NCBI GenBank assembly: GCA_905182135.1
Contig: CAJJAG010000006.1
Span: 434,001 to 498,000, forward strand
Reading direction: 5' to 3'
Origin: an uncultured Acidimicrobiaceae bacterium
GTDB lineage: Bacteria > Actinomycetota > Acidimicrobiia > Acidimicrobiales > UBA10347
Length of the DNA stretch: 64,000 bases
In this document: positions 9,619 to 18,994 of the stretch, piece by piece
How the letters are laid out: every line of letters begins with the position of its first letter
Numbering within the stretch: position 1 is the first letter of the stretch
The notes under the pieces: generated by a model
Databases searched by the model: none
What the model saw: the letters and a program-made list of their open reading frames with translations, nothing else
What the model was told of the DNA's origin: nothing
Translations under genes and position numbers: made by a program

Positions 9619-10104
9619 TTAGTGCTGGGGCAGACGGGTTAGCACAGCGCGAAGATGGTGCGTCAGCGGTTCGCCCACTGCCGCCATAGCAACGGTGTAC
9701 TTCAGTACCGCCTGGTCGCCATCGTCTTCGACAGAGATCGCCCGCTGCACGTCACTCACCGATTTCGCACCCGGCGTGGTGTGCACGCTAATGAGCTCGA
9801 GGTCCAGCGCGGCACCACTCACCGACCCTTGATAGAGCTCGACGATGCCCGAGGGCTGCACCACGACGAACTCGATTCGGTCGTCGCCTAGTGCTCGTAG
9901 GTAGCCCGTCTCGGCGTGAAGCGGCTGGCCGGTCTCGGCATGTTTCGTCTTTTGGCTATACGCGAGGAAGGGCTTGCCTACATGGCCAAACGTAACCTCT
10001 TCGGTGTATCGAAACCCATCGATGGTTGGGTACTCGCCCTCGCCAGCCCCTTGCCAGGTACCTAGTAGAAAGGCAAGTGGTTCACAGTCCATATGGAGTT
10101 GCAT
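9619..10104 (-). CDS. Nitrobindin-like heme/FABP-fold protein
   Basis: A protein of about 161 residues of the THAP4/nitrobindin group (DUF1794, FABP-like beta barrel). Near its start it has LAFLLGTWQGAGEGEYPTI, the GxWxGxG signature of this family. His residues close to the C-terminus (LTHHLRAVLTRL) are candidates for the heme ligand. Homologues bind ferric heme and can isomerise peroxynitrite or bind NO. The frame extends upstream to a GTG at 10164, but family members begin shortly before the LLGTW box, so I prefer the ATG at 10104; 10092 is also possible. It ends two bases before fetB starts, so an iron/heme and nitrosative or oxidative stress role for the pair is a reasonable inference. 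Confidence 0.82.
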   Translation of the reverse strand: MQLHMDCEPLAFLLGTWQGAGEGEYPTIDGFRYTEEVTFGHVGKPFLAYSQKTKHAETGQPLHAETGYLRALGDDRIEFVVVQPSGIVELYQGSVSGAALDLELISVHTTPGAKSVSDVQRAISVEDDGDQAVLKYTVAMAAVGEPLTHHLRAVLTRLPQH

Positions 10105-10445
10105 ACCCCGGAGTCTTGCAGGTGTCGGCCCTGACCCGGCCGCCCAATCGCGCTGAGGACCCACCCAAGCAAAATGGTGTTCCCACGTGCACCCCGCGAA
10201 CCAAACGTCTCCGCAAGCATTCTGGTGCTTCCCTCAACCACTGACTTGATGATTGCCTAGCCAGGCAAAAATGTCCCTACTCAAATAACTAGTCGTCGGG
10301 ACCTCAGAGCTGGACCCTAGGAAACAGCCGAAGGGGGCTATCCGTAAGAACCGGTGCTTCTTGACCCGGCGTTGCGGTTTCGAGAACCCGGCGGGGGCCC
10401 CGGGAGCGGCCAAATCGGCAATAGGAAAGAACGGGCAGTGGCGCC

Positions 10446-13331
10446 GTGGCACACGAACACCTGTACGATGGAGTCGTGCTAGGCAAGATCCTGACCTTTG
10501 TTGCGGTCGACCCGCCGCAACAGTCGTTCTTCGCTGCGTGGGACCCAGATAACCCTGGTGGTCTCGGCGCTGACTCGACGCTCGATATCGAACTTGCGCT
10601 TCCTGCCGCGCGAGGCACACAGAAGCAAACAGTCGCCGCAGAGAAGTTCGCTGTTCGCGATGCAATCGATCAGCTCGCCACCCTGCGGCGCGACGAACGT
10701 GCCAGCGACTCGGCCCATGCGTGGGCCGGCGTGGTCCGCGCTGGGCTCTCACTCATCGCCCGCGGAAAGGTACTGCCATGGGTCAGCCCTAGCGGCTACG
10801 ACACATGGCGGGTCGATCCGCTCGACCCAGGTGACCACCAGATGCTCAACGCACTCGTGGATGCACTGCCTGCCCTGGCGCACGCAACACCTGCTGCTGG
10901 TCGCGGCAGTATCAGCGACCCCGGGTACACAATCCGAGCTGCGTTCGACGCAATCGCCGATGCCTTCATTCGAACGCCCGCAGCCCATCGCGTAGGGTCA
11001 CTGCGCCTTTTCGCCGATCCCACACCGACCAAGGTTCCTCATTTGAGGCCATGGGTGAACGACTTGGCGGCATCCCACTGCTCCAACAGCCGGTTGGTAT
11101 TGCGCATGCACCCACCGGTCCAGCCCCGTTCCAGCGAACCAGCCCTTCATCCTGAGCCTGCGCCAGTTGAGGATCCAGACGAGCCCTGGCGAGTCACTTT
11201 TGCGCTGCAGTCCAAGTCGGACCCATCGCTGCTCGTCGACGCACGCGACTACTGGCTCGCTCCTACCGAAGTGACGGACCGTCTGGGTCATCAAGCTGAA
11301 ACCACATTGCTGGCCGGGTTGCTCACCGTGACCAAGCTCGTAACGCCGTGGTCCAGCCTGCTCGACGATGTGGCTCCATCCGAGGGGACACTCGATGGCG
11401 GGGACCTCGATGCCTTCCTTGATCAGCTCGACGCACTCGATGCAGCCGACATCGATGTGCGATGGCCATCCGAGCTCGTGGCACCAAAGATCAAACGGCA
11501 ACTTGTGATTTCGGCCGGTTCACCAAGCAGCGGTCTCCCTTCGGCCCTCAACCTGGAAACACTGCTCGACGTTGACTGGGAATTCCTGCTCGACGGTCTG
11601 GCGCTGACCAACGAGGAGTTGCAGGTCCTTGCCGAAGCGAAGCGTTCCGTCGTCTCGCTTCGCGGCCGATGGGTGCGTCTCGACCGCGAAACGCTACGCA
11701 AGCTCCGAGCCCCCGCTCCGACCATTAGCGTGACGACAGCACTCGCCGCAGCGTTAGGCGCCGACGTCGACCTGGCGAACGACCCGAACGCTGCAGCGCT
11801 CGGCCTCGATCCCGACGAAGAGATCAACATTCGAGTCATTGGTGCGCTCGATGAGCTCGTGATGCGGCTCGAGACATTGACCGGCGAACGGTTTGCAGAC
11901 GAACCAGCAATGCTGCACGCCGAACTACGCCATTACCAAAAGCGGGGCCTGGCTTGGATGGCTGACCTGTGCCAACTCGGGTTTGGCGGTTGTTTGGCCG
12001 ATGACATGGGGCTCGGCAAAACCATCCAGGTACTGGCGCTTCATGCGACCCGTCGTGCTATCGCCAGCGACTCGAACGTCAATGTCGGCCCCACCCTGGT
12101 CATTTGCCCGACATCGCTGATGAATAACTGGGCACGCGAGGCCAAACGGTTCATTCCTGACTTCGACGTCCAGATCTTCCATGGCCCCAATCGCTCCCTC
12201 GACAGCCTGTCGGACAACTCGATCATCGTGACGAGCTACGGGGTCGTGCGCAGCGACGCTGCCATGTTGGACGCTATCGAATGGGACATCGTCGTCGCCG
12301 ACGAAGCGCAGCACGCAAAGAACCCTCGATCTCGAACCGCCAAAGCCATTCGTCAGATCAGCCATGGGGTGCGCATTGCATTGACTGGCACCCCAGTCGA
12401 GAACAACCTCAGCGAGCTTTGGTCAATCATCGACTGGTCGGTACCTGGCTTACTCGGGCCCCTCGAAACGTTTCGCCGCACAATTGCGCTGCCGATCGAA
12501 CGAGACGGCGACCGCAAGGCAACCGAACGCCTCCAACGTCTAGTAGAACCGTTCCTGCTGCGACGTACGAAAACCGACGAAGGCATCGCACCAGAACTTC
12601 CCGCGAAGATTGAACGCGACCTCATCGTTCCGCTGTCCGATGAGCAGGTGACCTTGTACAAGGCCACTACCGAACATGTCCTGGCCGAGGTCGCTGGGAC
12701 CCACGGGATCGACCGACGCGGATTGATTCTCAAATTCTTGACCGGGCTCAAGCAGATCACCAATCACCCAGCACAATTTCTGCATGAGACAGGACCACTC
12801 GATGCCCGTTCAGGAAAGCTCGACGCGCTCGACGATCTCCTCGCAACTGCCACTGCTGCCAACGAGTCCACGTTGATCTTTAGCCAATACGTCGCCATGG
12901 CCAACCTGATCGTCAAACACCAACAGGTCAGAGGACGCCAGATTGCTGTGCTACACGGCGGATTATCGGTCAAGGCTCGCCAAGAACTGGTCGACCGTTT
13001 CCAAGCGGGCGACCTTCAGATACTCGTGCTATCACTCAAGGCTGGCGGAACAGGACTCAACCTGACTGCCGCAACCCACGTTGTCCATTACGACCGGTGG
13101 TGGAATCCCGCTGTTGAAGATCAGGCAACTGACCGGGCGTACCGCATTGGTCAAACTAAGGCGGTCACGGTGCATCGCATCATCACCGAAGGCACCGTCG
13201 AGGATCGCGTAGCCGACCTACTGACGGCCAAGCGCAAGCTGGCTGCCTCAGTCACCGGAGCCGGTGAAAGCTGGATTGGTGACCTCGACGACGACGACTT
13301 AGCCGAGCTAGTCGAGCTCTCGGTTTCGTGA
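10446..13331 (+). CDS. SNF2-family DEAD/DEAH-type ATPase/helicase
   Basis: A 961-residue Swi2/Snf2-type ATPase. The N-terminal half (about 1-480) is the actinobacterial SNF2-associated region. The motor follows: the Q-like segment ELRHYQKRGLAWM, Walker A DDMGLGKT (about residue 520), motif II DEAQ, motif III LTGTPVENNLSELW, then the C-terminal RecA domain with SLKAGGTGLNLT and the arginine-finger motif VEDQATDRAYRIGQ (about 890-910). Such proteins translocate on double-stranded DNA and remodel DNA-protein complexes. The start is GTG (10446), and the N-terminus MAHEHLYDGVVLGKILTF fits relatives. Only ten bases separate it from the SWIM-protein gene downstream. This pairing is recurrent in actinobacteria and suggests a shared DNA-repair or chromatin-like function that has not been settled. 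Confidence 0.93.
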   Translation: MAHEHLYDGVVLGKILTFVAVDPPQQSFFAAWDPDNPGGLGADSTLDIELALPAARGTQKQTVAAEKFAVRDAIDQLATLRRDERASDSAHAWAGVVRAGLSLIARGKVLPWVSPSGYDTWRVDPLDPGDHQMLNALVDALPALAHATPAAGRGSISDPGYTIRAAFDAIADAFIRTPAAHRVGSLRLFADPTPTKVPHLRPWVNDLAASHCSNSRLVLRMHPPVQPRSSEPALHPEPAPVEDPDEPWRVTFALQSKSDPSLLVDARDYWLAPTEVTDRLGHQAETTLLAGLLTVTKLVTPWSSLLDDVAPSEGTLDGGDLDAFLDQLDALDAADIDVRWPSELVAPKIKRQLVISAGSPSSGLPSALNLETLLDVDWEFLLDGLALTNEELQVLAEAKRSVVSLRGRWVRLDRETLRKLRAPAPTISVTTALAAALGADVDLANDPNAAALGLDPDEEINIRVIGALDELVMRLETLTGERFADEPAMLHAELRHYQKRGLAWMADLCQLGFGGCLADDMGLGKTIQVLALHATRRAIASDSNVNVGPTLVICPTSLMNNWAREAKRFIPDFDVQIFHGPNRSLDSLSDNSIIVTSYGVVRSDAAMLDAIEWDIVVADEAQHAKNPRSRTAKAIRQISHGVRIALTGTPVENNLSELWSIIDWSVPGLLGPLETFRRTIALPIERDGDRKATERLQRLVEPFLLRRTKTDEGIAPELPAKIERDLIVPLSDEQVTLYKATTEHVLAEVAGTHGIDRRGLILKFLTGLKQITNHPAQFLHETGPLDARSGKLDALDDLLATATAANESTLIFSQYVAMANLIVKHQQVRGRQIAVLHGGLSVKARQELVDRFQAGDLQILVLSLKAGGTGLNLTAATHVVHYDRWWNPAVEDQATDRAYRIGQTKAVTVHRIITEGTVEDRVADLLTAKRKLAASVTGAGESWIGDLDDDDLAELVELSVS

Positions 13332-13341
13332 GCGTTTTCTG

Positions 13342-14472
13342 ATGGCAAAAGTACGCCAATTTGGGACTACCTGGTGGGGAAAGGCCTGGCTCGATGCTCT
13401 CGAACAAAGATCACTTATCGACCCAAACCGCCTTCCCCGAGGCCGGACCTATGCGCGCCAAGATCGAGTGCGCGACATTGAGTTGTCACCAGGTGAGCTG
13501 CGGGCTCAAGTCTCCGGCAACCAAGAGGGTCCGTATACGACCACCTTGTCCATGCGGGTATTAGCCGACAGCGAGTGGGACACCGTGCTCGACCTTGCTA
13601 TGACCAAGGCCAGCAATGTTGCTGCCCTGCTTGCTGGCCAAGTTCCGAAAGAGATCGGCGACCATGTGTTGCCTGATCGCGGTGACCTGAGCCCGGAATG
13701 TTCCTGCCCCGATTGGGCCGAGCCATGCAAACACGTTGCTGCGTTGTGTTACGTCGCTGCCGACATGTTCGATGCTGATCCCTTCGCTCTACTCACGCTG
13801 CGCGGCCTGAGCCGCGACGCTGTTCTCACCGAGGTCCGCTCTCGTCGCAGTGAACGACTCGGCGTCGACCTGACTCCATCTAGCGATCAGCCTCGTGGTG
13901 GTGACCCTGCCATTTCTGGAGCCCAGGCGTTTCGTCGTAAACCCACTCAACTGCAACAGTCCGCTCCTCTACCAAGCCACCCCGGCACCTTGGTAGCTCT
14001 GACGGTGATCCCCGGTATGGACGCCGGCATCGATGCCGATGAACTAGCGGAGCTGGTCAGCGACGCCGCAGAGCGAGCCTGGTCAATGCTCGCAGGCGGT
14101 ACTGATAGCGGACTTGATCTCAGCATCGGCGCCGACGTCGTCCGGCGCGCTGCACGAGGCACGAGCGATCAGATTGCCGAGGCCACCGGGTTAGACCCGA
14201 ACGAGTTGCGGGCAGCAGTAACGGCATGGCACATCGGCGGCCTAGCTGGCTTTCGAGCCCACAGTGCCAAGCCCGCGGTAAACGCCGACCTCATGATCCG
14301 AGGTCAACTCAGCCTGGGCGAACGGGCCCGTGTCCGCGGTAACACCGTCAGTTTCGGCACAACCCAGTTGCGCCTCGACCAAGACCAACAATGGTGGCGA
14401 TTCACCGCCGATGACGACCTCGGCTGGCTGCTGGCCGAAGGACCGACCGACGACCCCAACGACCTCCTCTAG
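13342..14472 (+). CDS. SWIM zinc-finger protein, partner of SNF2 ATPase
   Basis: A 376-residue protein starting MAKVRQFGTTWWGKAWLDALE, a conserved N-terminal block of actinobacterial SWIM proteins. The zinc finger is CSCPDWAEPCKH (CxC-x6-CxH, about residues 113-124), with an AALCYV helix following. SWIM domains bind zinc and are thought to contact DNA or protein partners. The rest is alpha-helical with no recognised enzyme motif. A C-terminal part from about residue 210 has small-residue-rich segments and ends in a Trp-rich beta region (QQWWRFTADDDLGWLLAEG). It lies ten bases after the SNF2 gene on the same strand and is almost certainly co-transcribed. It may tether the ATPase to its target, which is inference. 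Confidence 0.88.
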   Translation: MAKVRQFGTTWWGKAWLDALEQRSLIDPNRLPRGRTYARQDRVRDIELSPGELRAQVSGNQEGPYTTTLSMRVLADSEWDTVLDLAMTKASNVAALLAGQVPKEIGDHVLPDRGDLSPECSCPDWAEPCKHVAALCYVAADMFDADPFALLTLRGLSRDAVLTEVRSRRSERLGVDLTPSSDQPRGGDPAISGAQAFRRKPTQLQQSAPLPSHPGTLVALTVIPGMDAGIDADELAELVSDAAERAWSMLAGGTDSGLDLSIGADVVRRAARGTSDQIAEATGLDPNELRAAVTAWHIGGLAGFRAHSAKPAVNADLMIRGQLSLGERARVRGNTVSFGTTQLRLDQDQQWWRFTADDDLGWLLAEGPTDDPNDLL

Positions 14473-15714
14473 TGCCGCCTGACGCGACGTACCGCTTGAC
14501 CACTACGTCACGTGCTCGGACTCAAGGAACACCCAGTCATTTCGCCTTATGGGCGAGACCACCACCTTGCCCTGTCTAGGGGACCTGTGTTTGGCGACAC
14601 GTTCCGAAGGCTTCAGCACCACGATCACCGCCCTGGCCAAATTGCAACGCGAGCGCACCAAGGATCTTCTGGGTATGTCCGCTGCGTCACCCGGGTTAGC
14701 ATGCAACGGCGCCACTATTTAACGTTCTGGACCGGACGCACCCAGGCTCTGCGGGCCGCGACTTCAAGCGTCCTTCCTGCATGGAACGACTCTTTGCCGG
14801 GGTACGCAAGCCTGCTGGGGATGCATGCGTTCGCGCTTGAAGAATCGGGCAACCACTTCGGGGCCGAGGCGATTGGTCGAGAGGCTGTTGAACGAAACCC
14901 CAACGAGCTGTGGGCAATCCACTCGGTAGCCCATGTGCTCGAAACCCAAGGCCGCTCGGCTGAAGGTGTTGCGTGGCTCGATTACCCAACCGACGCGTGG
15001 GATGACCGCAACCCATTTCGTCGCCACGTCTGGGGGCACGCTGCATTGTTCAACGTAGCCCAAGGGCGCTACGACAACGTGTTGTCCCTGTACGACAACG
15101 AAATCACCTCGGCGAACACGCCACAGAACATCGACGTCCAAAACCTGGCTTCCCTCCTGGCCCGGCTCGAGCTTCGCAGCGTTGATATTGGTGACCGGTG
15201 GGATGCCCTAGCCGAGCACAGCGAAACGCGAATTGGCGACCATGACATTGTATTCAACGACATCCATTGGAGCCTGGCTATGGCGGCCGGTGGACGTGCC
15301 AAAGCGGCTTCACACCATGCTCAAGCCACGGCAGACTTCGCATCGACCGATCCGCTCTGGGCTGCGCATGTCTTTGCCTCTGTTGGCACCGACTTATGCA
15401 GGAGTCCGGTCGCATGGTGAAACCAGGACTATGCCGCCGCAGCCGACCTGATGTGGCCGATCAAGGATGATCTTGCACCCATTGGCGGGAGCCATGCGCA
15501 ACGCGATCTCTTTCCTCAGCTGCTCGGCGACGCCCTGCTCAATGCAGGCCGGTTCTCGGAGGCTCCAAGCCTGTATTCCGAGCGGGTAACGCTGCGCCCT
15601 TCGGCGCGAACCGACTGGGAGCATCTGTCAGAAGCCCTAATCGGGCTGGGCGATCACGTCGGGGCAACAGCTGCCGCTAACCGAGCATTGGCCGCGGCGG
15701 AACCTGCGGCTTAA
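14473..15714 (+). pseudogene. Decayed TTC38-like tetratricopeptide gene
   Basis: One reading frame from about 14700 to 15714 matches the tetratricopeptide-38 family by eye: HYLTFWTGRTQALRAA, LPGYASLLGMHAFALEESG, ELWAIHSVAHVLETQGRSAEG, FRRHVWGHAALFNVAQGRYD, and after a stop AAAADLMWPIKDDLAPIGGS then HAQRDLFPQLLGDALL. That frame contains one TGA at 15418-15420, where relatives would have an ordinary codon; a CGA to TGA transition would explain it. The N-terminal part is also damaged. A different frame near 14590-14690 reads LATRSEGFSTTITALAKLQ, then the sequence jumps to HYLTFW without the intervening helices, which implies an internal deletion and frameshift. The two largest open pieces are 14512-15420 and 15451-15714. 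Intact family members are about 430-470 residues, function unknown. Confidence 0.75.
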
Positions 15715-15739
15715 AAGACTGCTGGGTTGTTCCCGCGTG

Positions 15740-17023
15740 CTACGCCGCCACGATCTCGCCACGATTGGTACGCCACAACAACTCCGCTCCAACAACCAGG
15801 ATGAACGTGGTGACACCCATGCCGGCCAAGGTCTGCCGCAGGCCGACCGCGTCGGCCAGCAACCCAAGCGGGTACGACACAAGGCCGAAAGCACTGAATC
15901 CCAAACCAAGCAATGACTGGATACGGCCGTGATAGGCGCTGTCGCTAAGGCTGAGTGCCAGGGTGGCGTTCATCGATTGGAAGCCCGCCGTTGATCCTCC
16001 AACAACGACTGCGGCGATCAGCGCTACGTTAAACGTTGGTGCGCAGCTGATGAACAAAAGCCCAACGGCCAGCATCACACCGGAGATGACCTGCACCCGC
16101 GGACCCTGAGCCAGCACCGTGCGAGCAACACCTACCCCGGCGAGCAACCCACCGCCTGCACCAACGAGAGACAGAAGCGCGAAACCTTCGGAACCGCGAC
16201 CGAAGAAGTCCTCCGCCACACTTGGTAGGAAGGCAATGTAGGGAAACCCCACCATCGTGACCAGGATGGCTAGCGAAACAACGATGCGCAGCGACGGCAC
16301 CGAGATCGCGTACCGGAAGCCATCGGCCATCTCGACCAGCGGAGCTCGTTGCGGCCGATCAGGGTTCGGCAGACCAGGATCCAGAAAGAGAAAGCAGAAA
16401 GCTGCCAGCACGCTGAGCCCAGCGCTGAACAAGTAGATGCCAGCAAAGCTGAGCCAGGTCACGCCCAAGAACACCCCGGCAAGAGCGGGCCCAATAACCC
16501 GGTTGCTATTCATCGATATCTGCGCAAGTGCAACGGCATTCGGAATGAGTTTCGGTCCAACAATGTCGATCGTGAATGCCATACGCGCCGGGACCAACGT
16601 GGCAAACGCCATGGCCTGGGCTGCCGAGACGACGATGAGCATCCAGAATCGCGTGATGTCGAGGACCTCGGCCATGCCCAATGCCGCATTACTCACCGCA
16701 AGAAAAGCAGTTGCAACAATAAGCAGCTGGCGTTTGGGCACCCGGTCTGCGAGCACACCACCAATGGGGGTCATCACCAGTGACACGGCGCCAAATGCAA
16801 GCGTCACGAGCCCAAGAGCAGCGTTCGTACCACCGAGTTCCTTGGCCAACGCGCCTCGCGCGACGATGCCGCTAAAGATCGCCAGGTAATAGAGGAACGT
16901 GCCGAACCAGATGATGCGAAAGGCGGGAATCGAAAAAGAAGCGAGTGTGGGTGTGCGCGTCTCGGCCTTCTTCGGGACGTCCTCGTTAGCTACCGACGAC
17001 TCGGATGGATCAAGCCTTGCCAA
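15740..17023 (-). CDS. Major facilitator superfamily transporter
   Basis: A 427-residue protein with about twelve hydrophobic segments, typical of MFS drug/siderophore-type exporters (MFS_3/EntS-like). The loop between helices 2 and 3 has GGVLADRVPKRQLL, the characteristic GxLaDRxxRR/K motif. A charged central loop follows helix 6 (FLDPGLPNPDRPQRAPLVEM). The first 30 residues are hydrophilic and probably cytoplasmic. The start appears to be TTG at 17023 and is uncertain, since no good ribosome binding site is visible. The substrate cannot be inferred. It is convergent with the broken TTC38-like gene and reads in the same direction as the thiolase-like gene upstream, but about 290 bases and a strong hairpin separate them. 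Confidence 0.85.
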   Translation of the reverse strand: MARLDPSESSVANEDVPKKAETRTPTLASFSIPAFRIIWFGTFLYYLAIFSGIVARGALAKELGGTNAALGLVTLAFGAVSLVMTPIGGVLADRVPKRQLLIVATAFLAVSNAALGMAEVLDITRFWMLIVVSAAQAMAFATLVPARMAFTIDIVGPKLIPNAVALAQISMNSNRVIGPALAGVFLGVTWLSFAGIYLFSAGLSVLAAFCFLFLDPGLPNPDRPQRAPLVEMADGFRYAISVPSLRIVVSLAILVTMVGFPYIAFLPSVAEDFFGRGSEGFALLSLVGAGGGLLAGVGVARTVLAQGPRVQVISGVMLAVGLLFISCAPTFNVALIAAVVVGGSTAGFQSMNATLALSLSDSAYHGRIQSLLGLGFSAFGLVSYPLGLLADAVGLRQTLAGMGVTTFILVVGAELLWRTNRGEIVAA

Positions 17024-17240
17024 GGTGTCGAGACTACGGCCGAGACCTGTGCCACTTCCAGATCAGGGCTGGTGACTTTCGACCATAGGTAACGAGGCGG
17101 CCGAACGGGACCATGTCCCCATGTCCTCTACCCGCCACAGGGACATGCCCCAGCCAACCGTCATGCGAAAAAGAAAATCAGTCCCAAAGGTAGAGATCGC
17201 ACCAGCTGCACCGTAATCGCGCCGACCGTGCGGGCCTATC
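17024..17240. other. Intergenic spacer between MFS gene and hairpin
   Basis: About 220 bases with no supported gene. They would hold the promoter of the MFS gene. I see no further repeat or operator here. Confidence 0.4.
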
Positions 17241-17282
17241 GACGTCAATATCGAGGATCGTCAGACCCTCGATATTGACGTC
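17241..17282 (-). terminator. Perfect 16-bp hairpin after thiolase-like gene
   Basis: The arms gacgtcaatatcgagg (17241-17256) and cctcgatattgacgtc (17267-17282) are exact inverted complements around a 10-base loop. It begins 32 bases past the stop of the reverse-strand thiolase-like gene. No T-tract follows on either strand, and the stem is not GC-rich. It may end transcription, act as an mRNA 3' stem, or be a protein binding site. Confidence 0.55.
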
Positions 17283-17313
17283 ATACAGATCATCACTCTT
17301 CGCGAGTGTTTCT

Positions 17314-18789
17314 TTAGGCCAGAGTCAGGGTGCCGCCGGCATCGAGGTTGCCCGACTGACCAATTGATTCTTCGGTTGTCATGGCTGTTGCTGCGACCAC
17401 ATCGGTAACACGACCCCAGGTGCGAGCGCCGTCTGCAGTGCGCAACGCACACAACCCAGACTCGGGACCATCGGCGTTGTACATGACTGTGTAGGCCTCG
17501 ACCGTGACGGCGCCAGTGTGGTCTTCTGCGACCGGCGTTACGGGAATCTGATCAACCTCGTCCTGCACGTCAGCTGCCTGGTAGCCCACTGCTGGTGGCT
17601 CAGTCGAGTACAAACCAATAGCGTGTTTAGTGAGGAAGCCGCCATTGGCGCTGACCAGTCCTACAGAGCCAGCATCCCCACGCAGTACGTCGATCATCGT
17701 AGCTATCGAGTGAGTCACATAGTTGTTCAGCGGCCCGCCAGCGAACGTCAATCCGCCGGTCTGGGTCAGTTGGCGATCTTCGCTGAAGCCCATTGATTCG
17801 GCACCAACTTGCACTGCCGACGGGAAACACGAGTACAGATCGATGTGATCGACATCATCAGGGCCAACTCCTGCGAGCGAGAACAGTTTCTTGCCAGCCG
17901 CCATGATCGCAGGCGACGAATGTAGATCACGCCGATTCGACACCGCGTAAGTGTCGTGTGCATCAGTGCCAGCCCACGGGAATACCCATTTGTCACGAGG
18001 CACGCCAGCGGCTTCAGCGACCTCAGCTGAGCACAGCAGCACCGCCGCCGCCTGGTCCAGATCCCAGTTTGAATTCATCGCCTTGGTGTAGGGGAAGCCG
18101 ACCATTCGATTGGTAGGGCTTGCGTCACGGATCTCAGCGGCAGTCATGGGGGTACGAGACCATGCAAACTCGTTTTCCACGGCCTTCTGATTGAACGTCT
18201 GCCAGAGGCGAGCCAAACGATCGCGGTGCTGGTCGATCGTCTCGCCACGAGCATGGCGAATTGCTGAATCGAACAGTGGGTAGAAGTGAATGGGCATCTG
18301 CATGCCGCGCTCTTGCTCGAAGTCGGTCTGCATCAAGACGTCAGCACCAAATCGTTCGTCGGGTTCGACGTCGTCTTGGCCGGTGAACGGCACCGCCATC
18401 TCGGCCCGGCGTTGGCGGCGCCGACTCCAGATCGTCTCGGCGCCGACGAAGACCGCGCAGCTCATCTCGCCGGTGCTAATGCGAGTGGCAAGAGCGTTCA
18501 GGTACGACTGTGGCGTATTCCCACCGTTCGCAGAGACCGAGGTTTGAGCACCGGATGCGCCAACTCCATCGGCGATGAGGCGAGCCGGGTCGCTATATTT
18601 CCAGGCGCCTTGGACCACACCAACATGATCCAGCTTGGCGAGCAGCCCAGGCGCTCCGGCATCGGCAGCCGCATCACGCACGGCTTGCTCCATCATGGCA
18701 ATGGCTTCGAGTGCTTGGCTCAGGTCATCGGGCTTCTGTATTGCCTGAGCAACACCGACAACCACAGGGGTACGTGGATCAATCGTCAT
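17314..18789 (-). CDS. Thiolase-like protein lacking the nucleophilic Cys
   Basis: A 491-residue protein of the acetyl-CoA acetyltransferase-like group common in actinobacteria. The N-terminus (TPVVVGVAQAIQKPDD) and overall length fit. Where an active thiolase has its first Cys, this protein reads SANGGNTPQSYLN, with no Cys. The usual C-terminal GHPxGxTG is replaced by NGGFLTKHAIGLYST. It may keep a CoA-binding thiolase fold and act in lipid or sterol side-chain metabolism, as suggested for SCP-x-like relatives, but catalysis by the classical ping-pong route is not supported. The ATG at 18789 is directly followed by the conserved N-terminus. It is followed by a strong hairpin, so it is probably transcribed alone. 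Confidence 0.85.
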   Translation of the reverse strand: MTIDPRTPVVVGVAQAIQKPDDLSQALEAIAMMEQAVRDAAADAGAPGLLAKLDHVGVVQGAWKYSDPARLIADGVGASGAQTSVSANGGNTPQSYLNALATRISTGEMSCAVFVGAETIWSRRRQRRAEMAVPFTGQDDVEPDERFGADVLMQTDFEQERGMQMPIHFYPLFDSAIRHARGETIDQHRDRLARLWQTFNQKAVENEFAWSRTPMTAAEIRDASPTNRMVGFPYTKAMNSNWDLDQAAAVLLCSAEVAEAAGVPRDKWVFPWAGTDAHDTYAVSNRRDLHSSPAIMAAGKKLFSLAGVGPDDVDHIDLYSCFPSAVQVGAESMGFSEDRQLTQTGGLTFAGGPLNNYVTHSIATMIDVLRGDAGSVGLVSANGGFLTKHAIGLYSTEPPAVGYQAADVQDEVDQIPVTPVAEDHTGAVTVEAYTVMYNADGPESGLCALRTADGARTWGRVTDVVAATAMTTEESIGQSGNLDAGGTLTLA

Positions 18790-18994
18790 ATATCGAAGTT
18801 ACTGCCGCGGCTATCGCTGCCGCTAGCCGAGAGCCTCGACGGCTTCGCCGAGCGAGGTATCGAGCGGTCCTAGCCCAGCCACGAATAGCTCGGCGCCAAC
18901 AACATCGATCCAGCACTACATAGGTGTTGAAGCGAGCCCATCCGTTAACTCATCTTCATTCATTGCGCCCCGAGTTTCATTCCGCCTTCACCTT

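Noticed and set aside
15418-15420. TGA as selenocysteine codon in the TTC38-like gene
   Set aside because: No SECIS-like hairpin was seen, the family has no selenoproteins known to me, and the rest of the gene is also damaged.
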